Positions 42,901 to 51,058 are shown, counted from the first letter of the stretch. The stretch: DNA of 64,000 nt from Acetothermia bacterium 64_32 (GCA_001508155.1 LGFI01000004.1:48918-112917), one strand, 5' to 3'. A program made the numbers and translations. The notes: a model not told the origin generated them from the sequence alone.

Positions 42901-43615
42901 CCCCTGCTCGGGGTGTCGAAGCGGGTGCTCCTATATTTTCCAGGGCCTTTCCCCCGCCGCGTTCTCCGAGCTGGCCGCCGCCATGCGTCCCATGCAGCTG
43001 GGGCCTGGGGAGACGGTGTTCCACGAGGGGATGCCCGCCTTCGGGCTTTACATCCTGTGCCGGGGCAAGGTGAAGGTGGCCAAGCACACCCGGGGCGGTC
43101 GCTCACAGATCCTCAAGCTCCTCGGTCCCGGGGAGATCCTAGGGGAGAAGACCCTGTTCGACCAGGAGACCTACACCTGCTATGCCAAGACCCTGGAGCC
43201 CTCCCGGCTGATGTTCATCCCCCGAGAGGACTTCCTCTCCTTCGTCCGGCGCCACCCGGAGGTGGCCATCCGCCTGGTGGAGAAGCTGTCCCGGGAGCTC
43301 AAGGTGTTCGGGGACAGGCTGGTGGAGATCACCTCCCGCTCGGCCAAGGAGCGGGTGGCGCGGGTGCTTTTGGAACTCGCCAGGGCGTTCGGCGAGGAGC
43401 GGGAGGAGGGGCTGGATCTGGGGGTGGAGCTCCCCAGGGGGGAGCTTGCGGAGATGGCCGGGGTGTCCACCGAGACCGCCATCCGAATCCTGTCCGAGCT
43501 CAAGGAGCGGGGCATCGTGTCGCTCTCCGGTCACCGGATAGTGGTCAACAAGCTGGAAACCCTTAAGGGGCTTGCCCACCCCTTCCGCACTTTCCTCAGG
43601 GAGAACCTGGTCTAG
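42863..43615 (+). CDS. Crp/Fnr-family regulator with N-terminal cysteine cluster
   Basis: 250 residues. A C-x2-C-x3-C cluster (Cys15, 18, 22) precedes a cyclic-nucleotide-binding-type barrel (~30-145) containing further Cys66 and Cys106. A winged helix follows with recognition region LPRGELAEMAGVSTETAIRILSELKERG. Fnr itself uses three N-terminal Cys plus one later Cys to hold an oxygen-sensitive 4Fe-4S cluster; spacing differs here, but an Fe-S or redox switch is plausible. The linker to hydrogenase-type and acc neighbours suggests control of anaerobic metabolism, which is inference. Confidence 0.87.
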   Translation: MREVVAQKQRQGNPCSGCRSGCSYIFQGLSPAAFSELAAAMRPMQLGPGETVFHEGMPAFGLYILCRGKVKVAKHTRGGRSQILKLLGPGEILGEKTLFDQETYTCYAKTLEPSRLMFIPREDFLSFVRRHPEVAIRLVEKLSRELKVFGDRLVEITSRSAKERVARVLLELARAFGEEREEGLDLGVELPRGELAEMAGVSTETAIRILSELKERGIVSLSGHRIVVNKLETLKGLAHPFRTFLRENLV

Positions 43616-43643
43616 TGTGCGCCGGGGGGACATCGTAAACCGG

Positions 43644-44078
43644 ATGCTCATCGGGGTGGGAAATCCCCTGGGCCGGGACGACGGGGTGGGGGTGTATGTG
43701 GCCCACGCCCTCTCCGGGGCCCCTGGCTGGACGGCGATCCCGGTCGGGCCCTCCTTGGAAAACGCCCTGGGGCTGGTGGAAAGGGGGCGCCCGAAGCTCC
43801 TGGTGATAGTGGATGCGGCCGACATGGGCCTTCCCCCAGGGGGATTTCGCCGTCTTTCGTTCAAGTCCGCCCCGAGGATGCTCGGTTCAACCCATGCCCT
43901 CCCCTTGGACTTCCTCCTTGGGCTCCTTAGGGGTGCGGCCAGGGAGGTGGCATTGGTGGGGATCCAGCCCCGCGACCTCTCCCTGGGGGAGGGGCTCACC
44001 CCCGAGGTCAGGAAGGGAGCCGATGAGCTCATCCCCCTGCTGCAAAGGGTGGAGCTCGAAGCCATCCCCTGGCTTTAA
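43644..44078 (+). CDS. Hydrogenase maturation protease-like protein (HybD/HycI family)
   Basis: 144 residues from ATG 43644 (GTG 43617 would add 9). The family opening GVGNPLGRDDGVGVYVA is present. The likely nickel-sensing residues are the Asp in GRDDG, Asp in VIVDAADMG and His in GSTHALPLDF. Such proteases clip the C-terminus of the large NiFe-hydrogenase subunit after metal insertion. No hydrogenase structural or hyp genes are in the window, so the client must be encoded elsewhere. Confidence 0.82.
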   Translation: MLIGVGNPLGRDDGVGVYVAHALSGAPGWTAIPVGPSLENALGLVERGRPKLLVIVDAADMGLPPGGFRRLSFKSAPRMLGSTHALPLDFLLGLLRGAAREVALVGIQPRDLSLGEGLTPEVRKGADELIPLLQRVELEAIPWL

Positions 44079-44130
44079 TCATGAGCAAGCCAGGGGGATA
44101 TCATCAAATGATCTCCACAGTCATCCCCCT
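44064..44130 (+). other. Competing hairpins at the end of the protease gene
   Basis: Segment 44087-44096 pairs perfectly over 10 bp with 44066-44075 (CCCCTGGCTT / AAGCCAGGGG). The overlapping segment 44092-44099 instead pairs over 8 bp with 44123-44130 (AGGGGGAT / ATCCCCCT), enclosing a small ATCAT-CAA-ATGAT hairpin. The first hairpin includes the stop codon region. Likely a transcript end; no T-tract is seen. Confidence 0.45.
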
Positions 44131-44204
44131 TCGGTGAACTGAAGCCCGTTTTGAGAGGGAGATCTCTGTCAGTCGAAGGCTCGACGGTCTTGGTCGCTAT
44201 GAAC

Positions 44205-44280
44205 TGGTACGCCCGGCAGGATTTGAACCTGCGACCTCTGCCTCCGCAGGGCAGCGCTCTGTCCCCTGAGCTACGGGCGC
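44205..44280 (-). tRNA. tRNA-Arg (anticodon GCG)
   Basis: The minus strand folds as a standard cloverleaf. Acceptor GCGCCCG pairs with CGGGCGT (one G-U), with A73 and an encoded CCA end. The anticodon stem CTGCC / GGCAG encloses CTGCGGA, anticodon GCG (reads CGC). T-loop GGTTCAAATCC is normal. It is 59 bases downstream of tRNA-Ser on the same strand and probably shares its transcript. Confidence 0.95.
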
Positions 44281-44339
44281 AGAAAAGAGTTCACCGGTTA
44301 ACCAGTGCACCAGTCCCAACCTATGCACCGGTACACCTG

Positions 44340-44427
44340 TGGCGGAGGGACGGGGATTCGAACCCCGAAGGCCGCAAAGGCCGTACCGGTTTTCGAGACC
44401 GGCTCCTTACCGTTCGGACATCCCTCC
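44340..44427 (-). tRNA. tRNA-Ser (anticodon CGA)
   Basis: An 88-base class II tRNA. Acceptor GGAGGGA pairs with TCCCTCC, with G73 and encoded CCA. The anticodon stem CCGGT / ACCGG encloses CTCGAAA, anticodon CGA (reads UCG), and a long variable arm (ACGGCCTTTGCGGCCTT region) is typical of serine tRNAs. The promoter at 44435-44463 places the start of transcription at or within two bases of the mature 5' end. Confidence 0.95.
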
Positions 44428-44434
44428 TTTCGAT

Positions 44435-44463
44435 ATTCTAAGGACTCCCCCCGTCCCGATCAA
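44435..44463 (-). promoter_or_regulatory. Promoter of the tRNA-Ser / tRNA-Arg unit
   Basis: On the minus strand TTGATC (44458-44463), 17-base spacer, TAGAAT (44435-44440). Only 7 bases separate the -10 from the first base of tRNA-Ser, so almost no 5' leader is expected. Confidence 0.75.
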
Positions 44464-44466
44464 CGC

Positions 44467-44495
44467 TTGGCCTTTCGCCTCGCATCGGTTATAGT
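44467..44495 (+). promoter_or_regulatory. Promoter of the small CxxC protein
   Basis: TTGGCC (44467-44472), 17-base spacer, TATAGT (44490-44495). It is divergent from the tRNA promoter, with the two -35 boxes 3 bases apart. The start is about 64 bases ahead of ATG 44566. Confidence 0.65.
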
Positions 44496-44565
44496 GACCT
44501 AAATTCGGGCCTGGCCCTGGCGCTCAGACAGGCCATAGCCAGAAGCCCTAAAGAAAGGAGCTGCT

Positions 44566-44736
44566 ATGGCCTACCAGAAACGAAAGATGTACGATGTCAG
44601 TCACCTGGGCCTCCGCTGCGCCGACTGCGGGGCCGATATAAAAGAACTCCCCTTTGAGCCCAAGGACGACCGGCCCGTATACTGCCGCGACTGCGCCCGC
44701 AGGCGACGCTCCCAGTCCAGCCGGATCTTCCGCTGA
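44566..44736 (+). CDS. Small zinc-ribbon protein (CxxC-x17/18-CxxC type)
   Basis: 56 residues. RCADCGADIKEL and VYCRDCARRRR give two CxxC knuckles 18 residues apart, followed by a basic tail (RRRRSQSSRIFR). This matches the small CxxC-x17-CxxC zinc-ribbon family found in many bacteria and candidate phyla. AAAGGAGCTGCT precedes the ATG, and a promoter lies 70 bases upstream. It probably binds nucleic acid or ribosomes; no specific function is known. Confidence 0.85.
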   Translation: MAYQKRKMYDVSHLGLRCADCGADIKELPFEPKDDRPVYCRDCARRRRSQSSRIFR

Positions 44737-44743
44737 AAAGAAG

Positions 44744-44774
44744 CAGGGGGAGGCCGCCGGGCGGCCTCCCCCTG
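44744..44774. terminator. Strong hairpin between convergent genes
   Basis: A perfect 14-bp stem (CAGGGGGAGGCCGC / GCGGCCTCCCCCTG) with a 3-base loop. On the minus strand it is followed by CTTCTTTT, so it best serves the ThiS-like gene; it also ends the CxxC gene, although no T-tract follows on the plus strand. Confidence 0.8.
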
Positions 44775-44789
44775 ACCCACCTCGGGCCC

Positions 44790-44981
44790 CTATCCCCCGG
44801 AGATCACGCTGACGATCTCCAGCTCTTCCCCCTCCTCAAGGCGGTGGGATAAGGGGACTATCTTCCCAGCCCGCACGGCCAGCACGGTCTCAGGGAGGAT
44901 GCCCAGCTCCCGCAAGACCTCCTCCACCGTCTTCCCAGCGGCTGCGTGGTAGAGCTCTTCCCCCCTTTTAAGGACCACCAT
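44790..44981 (-). CDS. ThiS/MoaD-like sulfur-carrier protein
   Basis: 63 residues with a beta-grasp pattern and the diagnostic C-terminal Gly-Gly (VSVISGG), which is adenylated and thiocarboxylated in this family. VEEVLRELGIL and the RLEEGEELEIV segment are typical. ThiS (thiamin), MoaD (molybdopterin) and tRNA-thiolation carriers cannot be told apart here, and no activating E1-like enzyme or partner is nearby. It is divergent from thyX. Confidence 0.82.
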   Translation of the reverse strand: MVVLKRGEELYHAAAGKTVEEVLRELGILPETVLAVRAGKIVPLSHRLEEGEELEIVSVISGG

Positions 44982-45042
44982 GGCACCCCCCTACCATGAT
45001 CCGGCCCCAGAGTTTAACATGCCCCGACAGAAAGGGGGAGTG

Positions 45043-45630
45043 GTGCAAGTAAAGCTTCTCTCTGTTACGCCGGACGCGGAGGCGCTGATCGCCCGCTGCG
45101 CCCGGATAAGCCATCGGAGTGAGGATAAGGCGTCTCCCGAGGCCGACCGGGAGCTTATCAGAAAGCTCATCCGGTGGGGCCATGAATCGGTGCTGGAGTT
45201 CGCCCACGCCGTGTTCCTCATCGAGGGGATCAGCCGGGCCTGTGCCAACCAGCTCACCAGACACCGCCTGGCGAGCTTCGTCCAGGAGTCCCAGCGCTAT
45301 GTGGACGTGAGGGACCGTAACTTGGTCAAGCCGCCTACCCTCCAAGGGGAGCTTTGGGAGAAGACCTCCTCCTTGTTCTCCCAGGCGCGCCTTCTCTATG
45401 AGGAGCTTGTGGAGGAGGGGATCCCCAAGGAGGACGCTCGCTACGTTCTCCCCATCGGGACGGAGACGCGCCTTGTTATGTGCGCCAACTTCCGGGAGCT
45501 TAGACATATCATCCGGCTGCGGGGGTCAAGGGCCGCCCAGTGGGAGATCCGGGAGGTGGCCCGGAGGATGCTCGTGATACTTAAAGAACACGCAGAAGGC
45601 GTGTTCGGCGACCTGGAGGTGGAGGCGTGA
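45043..45630 (+). CDS. thyX: Flavin-dependent thymidylate synthase
   Basis: 195 residues from GTG 45043, chosen because AAAGGGGGAG lies ahead of it and VKLL begins the conserved fold; ATG 45019 is an alternative. The ThyX motif RHRLASFVQESQRY (RHRxxS) and LPIGTETRLVMCANFRELRHI are present. It makes dTMP from dUMP using FAD, NAD(P)H and methylene-tetrahydrofolate. It overlaps dcd by a GTGA junction, so the two steps of dTMP supply are coupled. Confidence 0.93.
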   Translation: MQVKLLSVTPDAEALIARCARISHRSEDKASPEADRELIRKLIRWGHESVLEFAHAVFLIEGISRACANQLTRHRLASFVQESQRYVDVRDRNLVKPPTLQGELWEKTSSLFSQARLLYEELVEEGIPKEDARYVLPIGTETRLVMCANFRELRHIIRLRGSRAAQWEIREVARRMLVILKEHAEGVFGDLEVEA

Positions 45631-46187
45631 GCTTCTCCATCCTCTCCGACCGCGAGATCATCGCCCTGTGCCAGGGAGAACGCCCCATGATCGAGCCGTT
45701 CATCCCTTATCAGGCGGGGAAGCCATCTTGGGGCCTGGGGAGCTTCGGCTACGATATTCGGCTGGGGAAGAAGTTCCTCGTTCCGCTGGGGGGGGTGAAC
45801 GCCGTCCTGGACCCGGTGGATTTCCCCCGGGGACACTTCCGCGAGATCCAGGCCGAGGAGACCTTCGAGCTCGCCCCCCACTCCCAGGTCCTGGCCGAGT
45901 CCGTGGAAACCTTCAACATGCCGGACGACGTGATGGGGGTATGCTGGGGGAAGAGCACATATGCCCGGTGCGGGCTCCTGGTGAACGTCACCCCTCTCGA
46001 GGCAGGGTGGCGCGGGCGCCTCACAATAGAGTTAGCTAATTTGTCTCCTCTTCCAATAAGACTCCATATAGGACAGGGGATTGCGCAGATCGTGTTCTTC
46101 CGGGGGGAGAGGCCGAAGCGTACCTATGGGGAAAAGGAGGCGGGCGGGGGCTACCAGGACCAGCCTGGGGTCACTCTGCCCAGGTAA
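45627..46187 (+). CDS. dcd: dCTP deaminase family protein
   Basis: 186 residues from GTG 45627. The trimeric dUTPase-like fold shows GSFGYDIRLG, the substrate/catalytic region GKSTYARCGLLVNVTPLEAGWRG and ELANLSPLPIRL. It produces dUTP (or dUMP if bifunctional) from dCTP, feeding ThyX. Whether it also has dUTPase activity cannot be decided from the motifs. The start overlaps thyX. Confidence 0.9.
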   Translation: MSFSILSDREIIALCQGERPMIEPFIPYQAGKPSWGLGSFGYDIRLGKKFLVPLGGVNAVLDPVDFPRGHFREIQAEETFELAPHSQVLAESVETFNMPDDVMGVCWGKSTYARCGLLVNVTPLEAGWRGRLTIELANLSPLPIRLHIGQGIAQIVFFRGERPKRTYGEKEAGGGYQDQPGVTLPR

Positions 46188-46200
46188 GGGGGTGTCCGGG

Positions 46201-47145
46201 GTGAAGCCCGTTCAGGTCATAATGGTGGTCTTTGTTTGTATCTGGGCTTGGCGGCCGGCCCAGGGAGAGGGCACTCCGGTGCCCCCTTTAAGTACGCTCA
46301 AGTTGGACGCCCTCTATGAGCTCTCCTTCACCCCGGACGGGGCCTTCCTGGGGGTGGCCACCTACCGGGGAGTCTTCCTCTACACCATCCCGGACCTTGA
46401 AGAGGCAAAATCTTTCCCCCTACCAGGGGTCGCCTATTGCCTGGCGTTCTCCCCGGATGGCCACTTTTTGGCTGCCGGCACCTACGGCGCAGTCTGGGTG
46501 TGGGATTTTACGGCCGGTGAGCCGGCCTCGACCTACGAGGGGAATTTCGGGAACGTGTACGCCCTGGCCTTCACCCCGGACAGCCGGCGGCTTCTCATCG
46601 GGACGGGCGAGGGCAGCCTCATCCTGTGGGAGGTGGGGGAGGAGGAGCCCCTGTGGGCCCGCAAGGCACATTCGAGCTCGGTCCGGGGCGTGGCCGTCTC
46701 CTCGGACGGGGCCCTGTACGCCTCCGGGGGTATGGACCAGGGCATCCTGTGGAGCCGCTCCGGGGAGGTCCTTTTCACCTTCCCCGGCAAGGCCTGGAAC
46801 GTGGCCTTCTCCCCGGACGGCTACTTCCTGGCCGTGGGGGCGGGCAAGGTGGTGGAGCTTTGGGACACCGCCGTGGGGCTCTGCTACCGCTCCCTGTGGG
46901 AGCACACGGGCTGCGTGTGGTGGGTGGAGTTCTCCCCAGACGGCCGGCTCCTGGCTTCCGCCTCCCTGGACCACACCGTACGCCTTTGGGACCCAGAGGA
47001 GGGTGAGTGCCTCGCCGTGCTTCCCGCCCACGAGGATTCGGTGGAGTGCGTAAGGTTTTCACCGAACGGCCGCTTCCTTTCCTCTGGGGCCGGCGACGGC
47101 ACCTTGTCCCTCTGGGACCTCCCTACCCTCCTTCAGGGCCCTTGA
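46201..47145 (+). CDS. Exported WD40-repeat beta-propeller protein
   Basis: 314 residues from GTG 46201, which gives a signal peptide (VIMVVFVCIWAWRPAQG). The rest is six to seven WD40 blades, with repeats of the form LAFSPDGHFLAAGTYG..VWVWD and LLASASLDHTVRLWD at ~42-residue spacing. Such propellers are protein-interaction scaffolds; no enzyme domain is attached. It lies between dcd and qng1 without overlap and its function is unknown. Confidence 0.85.
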   Translation: MKPVQVIMVVFVCIWAWRPAQGEGTPVPPLSTLKLDALYELSFTPDGAFLGVATYRGVFLYTIPDLEEAKSFPLPGVAYCLAFSPDGHFLAAGTYGAVWVWDFTAGEPASTYEGNFGNVYALAFTPDSRRLLIGTGEGSLILWEVGEEEPLWARKAHSSSVRGVAVSSDGALYASGGMDQGILWSRSGEVLFTFPGKAWNVAFSPDGYFLAVGAGKVVELWDTAVGLCYRSLWEHTGCVWWVEFSPDGRLLASASLDHTVRLWDPEEGECLAVLPAHEDSVECVRFSPNGRFLSSGAGDGTLSLWDLPTLLQGP

Positions 47146-47203
47146 GGGCCTGTCCGTTTGTGCCCCCAGACAAAAGCTCGGTATCCTTCCTGGGGAAGAA
47201 ACC

Positions 47204-48142
47204 ATGAGGGAAAATCCGGTTCGCACGTCGGCCAGGTGGGTGACTAGGCGGGCGCGCTACGTGCGCCTGGATGAGGGAAGCCTTCACTCCCTCGCCCACA
47301 AGCTGGAGGAGGCCAGCCTCCCCGCCTGGGAGGGGCGGTATCACTTCCGAGGGGACGAGGAGCTAACCTGCCGGTACCTTTTGGTCCTCGATGCCCTCAA
47401 CTTCTGTTTTTGGCCGGGAAAGGTGAAGTGGACGGTCCCCGGGCCGGAAGGCGAGCCCCTAACCGGCTATTTCGCGCTTGCCTACGCACTTAGGAAAGCT
47501 GCTGAAAAAACGCCGGATTTCTACCAGCCGGGGAACCTGGCCGCCTTGGACGAGGGCGGCCTGGGGGAGGTGCTCGGGGGGATCCCACTCCTACGGCTGC
47601 GGGCCCGGGCGGTGCGGGAGGTGGGCCTGCTCCTTTCCCGCTTCGGCTCGGCCCGGGATTTCTTCTTAGCTGCCTGCGGCTCTTGCCGGCGGCTGGTGGA
47701 ACTTATCACGGCTTATCTCCCCTCGTTCAGGGATGCCGCCGTGTACCGGGGCCGCGAGGTCTTCTTCCACAAGCGGGCCCAGATCCTGTGTGCCGACCTT
47801 TACGGGGCGTTTTCCGGGGAGGGCCTGGGGGACCTGCGGGATCTTGAGTGGCTTACGGCGTTTGCCGACTACAAGTTGCCCCAGCTTTTACGGGCTCAAG
47901 GGGTAATCCTGCCGGCTCCCGGGCTTGCGGCCAGGATCGACCGGCTGGAGCCCATCCCGGCCGGCTCACCCGAGGAGGTGGAGCTCCGGGCCGCCACCGT
48001 GACCGCCGTGGAGGAGCTGGTAGGGCTGCTCAAGCTGCGCGGCCGCCCATTGCAGGCTTTTGAGGTGGACTGGATGCTGTGGCACCTTGCCCAAGGGGAT
48101 CTTCCCTTCCCCCACCACCGGACGCTCACGATCTTCTACTGA
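47204..48142 (+). CDS. Queuosine 5'-phosphate N-glycosylase (DUF2419, queuine salvage)
   Basis: 312 residues of the DUF2419/Qng1 family. Conserved blocks are LVLDALNFCFWPG near residue 65, GNLAALDE, FHKRAQILCADLYG, ADYKLPQLLRAQGVI (a catalytic Asp lies in ADYKLPQ) and the ending VDWMLWHLAQ. The family releases queuine from queuosine 5'-monophosphate so that it can be reinserted into tRNA. The next gene is tgt and the stop/start overlap (TGATG) couples them. No de novo preQ1 genes are in the window. Confidence 0.88.
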   Translation: MRENPVRTSARWVTRRARYVRLDEGSLHSLAHKLEEASLPAWEGRYHFRGDEELTCRYLLVLDALNFCFWPGKVKWTVPGPEGEPLTGYFALAYALRKAAEKTPDFYQPGNLAALDEGGLGEVLGGIPLLRLRARAVREVGLLLSRFGSARDFFLAACGSCRRLVELITAYLPSFRDAAVYRGREVFFHKRAQILCADLYGAFSGEGLGDLRDLEWLTAFADYKLPQLLRAQGVILPAPGLAARIDRLEPIPAGSPEEVELRAATVTAVEELVGLLKLRGRPLQAFEVDWMLWHLAQGDLPFPHHRTLTIFY

Positions 48143-49347
48143 TGCCCCTGTTTGAGGTAACGGCGGAGCACCGGGGGAGCGAGGCCCGGCTTGGGGTCCT
48201 GCATACCCCGCATGGGGACGTAAAAACCCCGGCGTTCGTGGCGGTGGCCACCCGGGGCACGGTGAAGGCCCTTTCGCCCGACGACCTCCTTTCGCTGGGG
48301 ATCCAGGTCCTGATCGGGAACACCTACCACCTGTATCTGCGGCCCGGGGCGGAGACGGTGGGGGCGCTGGGGGGCTTACACGGCTTTTTCGGCTGGGCCG
48401 GCCCCTGGATGACCGACTCGGGCGGCTTCCAGGTGTTCTCCCTGGGGGCGGGAAAGGTCCACGGGGTGGGGAAGATCGCCCCCATCTTCCCCGGGGATAC
48501 AAGGCCCCGGGCGGCCGGGGGGTCGCTAGTCCGGCTGACGGAGGAGGGGGTCCACTTCCGCTCTGTGGTGGACGGGGCCTGGGTGTTCTTCTCCCCGGAG
48601 GAGGTGATCCGCGCCCAGCGGCTTTTGGGGGCCGACATCATCCTCCCTTTGGACGAGTGCACCTCCCCCTTCCACGACCGCGCCTACACCGAGGCCGCCA
48701 TGGAAAGGACCCACCGCTGGGCCGAAAGGGCCCTCCGCGCCTTCGAGGAGACGAGGGGCCTGGGGCCGAACCCCGGTCAGGCCCTGTTTGGGATCGTTCA
48801 AGGGGGGGCGTACGAGGACCTGCGCCGCCGTTCCGCCCGCGTGATCGCCGGCATGAACTTTTCCGGCTTTGCCATCGGCGGCTCCTTGGGCCGCTCCAAG
48901 GAGGACATGCTGCGCGTCATCGAGTGGACGGTGGGAGAGCTTCCAAAAGAAAGGCCCAGGCACCTCCTTGGGATCGGGACGGTGGAGGACATAGTCGAGG
49001 CCGTAAGGCGCGGCGTCGACGCGTTTGACTGCGCTGCTCCCACCAGGATGGCCAGGAACGGCACCTTGCTTTCGGGTCAGGAAGAGGGCTTTCGCCTCAA
49101 CATCAAGGGGGCCCGATTTCGGCGGGACGGGCGGCCAATCGAGGAGGGTTGTGACTGCCCCACTTGCCGGCGTCACTCCCGGGCCTTCCTCCACCACCTT
49201 CTTCGCAGCGGGGAGCTTTCCTACTTTCGCCTGGCCACCCTCCACAACCTCAGGTTCATGGCCCGGCTCATGGCCGCCATCCGGGCCCGCATCGCCCTGG
49301 GGAAAGAGCTCTCCCTGGAGGGGGTTATGGGGGACCTGAGGGGATGA
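48142..49347 (+). CDS. tgt: tRNA-guanine transglycosylase
   Basis: 401 residues from ATG 48142. Active-site landmarks are MTDSGGFQVFSLG (Asp), LDECTSPF (nucleophile region) and FGIVQGG. The zinc site is CDCPTC with a His downstream (HHLLRSGE). It exchanges guanine 34 of certain tRNAs for a queuosine base. The base-pocket loop reads AIGGSLGRSKEDM where preQ1-type enzymes have GGLAVGE-type sequence, i.e. a shorter loop without the Val. With the adjacent Qng1 gene this favours queuine rather than preQ1 as substrate (inference). A 3' scrap of a second tgt lies at 55793-55942. Confidence 0.93.
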   Translation: MPLFEVTAEHRGSEARLGVLHTPHGDVKTPAFVAVATRGTVKALSPDDLLSLGIQVLIGNTYHLYLRPGAETVGALGGLHGFFGWAGPWMTDSGGFQVFSLGAGKVHGVGKIAPIFPGDTRPRAAGGSLVRLTEEGVHFRSVVDGAWVFFSPEEVIRAQRLLGADIILPLDECTSPFHDRAYTEAAMERTHRWAERALRAFEETRGLGPNPGQALFGIVQGGAYEDLRRRSARVIAGMNFSGFAIGGSLGRSKEDMLRVIEWTVGELPKERPRHLLGIGTVEDIVEAVRRGVDAFDCAAPTRMARNGTLLSGQEEGFRLNIKGARFRRDGRPIEEGCDCPTCRRHSRAFLHHLLRSGELSYFRLATLHNLRFMARLMAAIRARIALGKELSLEGVMGDLRG

Positions 49348-49351
49348 GCCC

Positions 49352-51058
49352 TCAGGGGTTGATAAACGGGGGGATAAGCCTGCGGGCCTCCACATCCACC
49401 ACCCCTTTGTCGGAGAACTTGTACCTCGGACTGACCGACAGGGTGAGGGTGGAAAGGAGGAGGAACGGACGGGCATGGCGCATCCCAAATCTACGTAGAG
49501 AATCTTCTATTTGATTAAATGAGCTGGCGACGGCGTCCAAGGGGGCGTCCGTGAGGATGCCGGCGATGGGAAGCGGGAGGTGGGCGATCACACCCCCCTC
49601 GTCGGCCACGGCGATGCCGCCGCCCCCCTCGCAGGCCCGGGAGGCCGCCAGGGCCATTGCCTCCGGTGAGCGGCCGACCACAAGGAGGTTGTGGGCGTCA
49701 TGGGAAAAAGTGGAGGCAAAGGCCCCCCTTTTCAATCCCAAATCCTTAACCACCCCTATGGAATGGGAGGAGCCGTCGCGGGAGAAGACCGCGATCAAGG
49801 CCAGGTCATCCTCGGGACCAAGAACAACGCGCCCCCCTTTTAGTCGGACCGGGACCCGTTCTAGGTCCGTCAGGGTATTGTCCTCGCTCTGGACGGAGAC
49901 CGCGTTTGCCAGGCACTCCTGAAGGTCCAGCTCCACAAGGAAGTCCTCCGGGACGAACCTGTCATAGCACAAGTTCGAGGAAAGTGGAGGCCCTGGGAAG
50001 CCCACCGGTGCTATCAGCTCTCCTTCCTCGGCCACTTTCCTCCCGCCCACGTACACCGTCCGGGGGGGGAAAAGGCCGGGGCCTTCCAGGACCAGGAAGT
50101 CGGCCGTCCATCCCGGGGCGATGGCGCCCATCCTCCTCAGCCCCAGATACGTGGCCGGGCGCAGGGTGGCCATGCTGAAGGCCTCCTCCCAGGGGACTCC
50201 CCGCGCCATGGCGGCCTTTACGATCGAGGAAAGGTGCCCCTCCGTCCTGAGCCGAGCTGGGTCCACGTCGTCGGTGACGAGCATGACCCTGCTCCTGTCG
50301 GGGAGATCAAGCACGGCGGCTACGTTCTCAGGGGTTAGCGACTTGAGTTGCAGCATCAAAGCCACCCCCTTGCCCACTAGCTCCGGGATCTTCTCCGGCG
50401 TCATCAGGGTGTGATCGGATGTTATCCCATAGGAGAGGTACTCGGAGAGCTCCGTTCCCAAGAGGGAGGGAACATGCCCCTCCATCAAAAGGCCGTATGA
50501 GGCGGCGGCTTCGATGATCCGCCTTAGCCTTTCGTCCCCTGCCGCAAGCCCCCGGTAGTCCATCACCTCCCCCAGGGCGATGACCTCGCTTGCGCCTGCA
50601 AGCTTGCGGACAAGCTCCGCCGTCACCTCCGCCCCCGTGGTCTCCAATCCGGCGGAGGTGGGGGGTACGCAGCTTGGGATGGCAAAATAGACGCGGAGCG
50701 GGAGTCCGGCTGCGGCCTGCATTATCCAGCGGATGCCCTCCTCCCCGGCTGCGCTGGCGACCTCGTGGGGGTCGGCGAGGACGCAGGTGGTCCCGTGGGG
50801 AAGCGCCCCTTCCGCGAACCGCCGGGGGGAAAGCAGGCTGGACTCCATGTGCATGTGGGCGTCGATGAGCCCGGGCGTTATCAGGGCCCCGTGGGCTTCC
50901 ACGGCCTGGCAGGTGGGGATGCCTGGGGGGGGTTCCCCCGGCTCTACGTAGATAAACCGCCCATCCTTTATCCCAACCCAGCCCTGGAAGGCCCGCAGCC
51001 GGAACACATCCAGGATCTCCGCCCCGGTGATCAAGAGGTCCAGCTCCGGGCCCTTCAC
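49352..51058 (-). CDS. ade: Adenine deaminase
   Basis: 568 residues, the normal family size. PGLIDAHMHMESSLLSP is the adenine deaminase metal-binding motif, with ADPHEVAS and HDAHNLLVVG further on. It converts adenine to hypoxanthine plus ammonia using a metal pair. It is the last gene of a six-gene operon and overlaps the nucleoside phosphorylase stop by 4 bases, so adenine released by that enzyme would be its substrate. It is convergent with tgt. Confidence 0.92.
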   Translation of the reverse strand: MKGPELDLLITGAEILDVFRLRAFQGWVGIKDGRFIYVEPGEPPPGIPTCQAVEAHGALITPGLIDAHMHMESSLLSPRRFAEGALPHGTTCVLADPHEVASAAGEEGIRWIMQAAAGLPLRVYFAIPSCVPPTSAGLETTGAEVTAELVRKLAGASEVIALGEVMDYRGLAAGDERLRRIIEAAASYGLLMEGHVPSLLGTELSEYLSYGITSDHTLMTPEKIPELVGKGVALMLQLKSLTPENVAAVLDLPDRSRVMLVTDDVDPARLRTEGHLSSIVKAAMARGVPWEEAFSMATLRPATYLGLRRMGAIAPGWTADFLVLEGPGLFPPRTVYVGGRKVAEEGELIAPVGFPGPPLSSNLCYDRFVPEDFLVELDLQECLANAVSVQSEDNTLTDLERVPVRLKGGRVVLGPEDDLALIAVFSRDGSSHSIGVVKDLGLKRGAFASTFSHDAHNLLVVGRSPEAMALAASRACEGGGGIAVADEGGVIAHLPLPIAGILTDAPLDAVASSFNQIEDSLRRFGMRHARPFLLLSTLTLSVSPRYKFSDKGVVDVEARRLIPPFINP

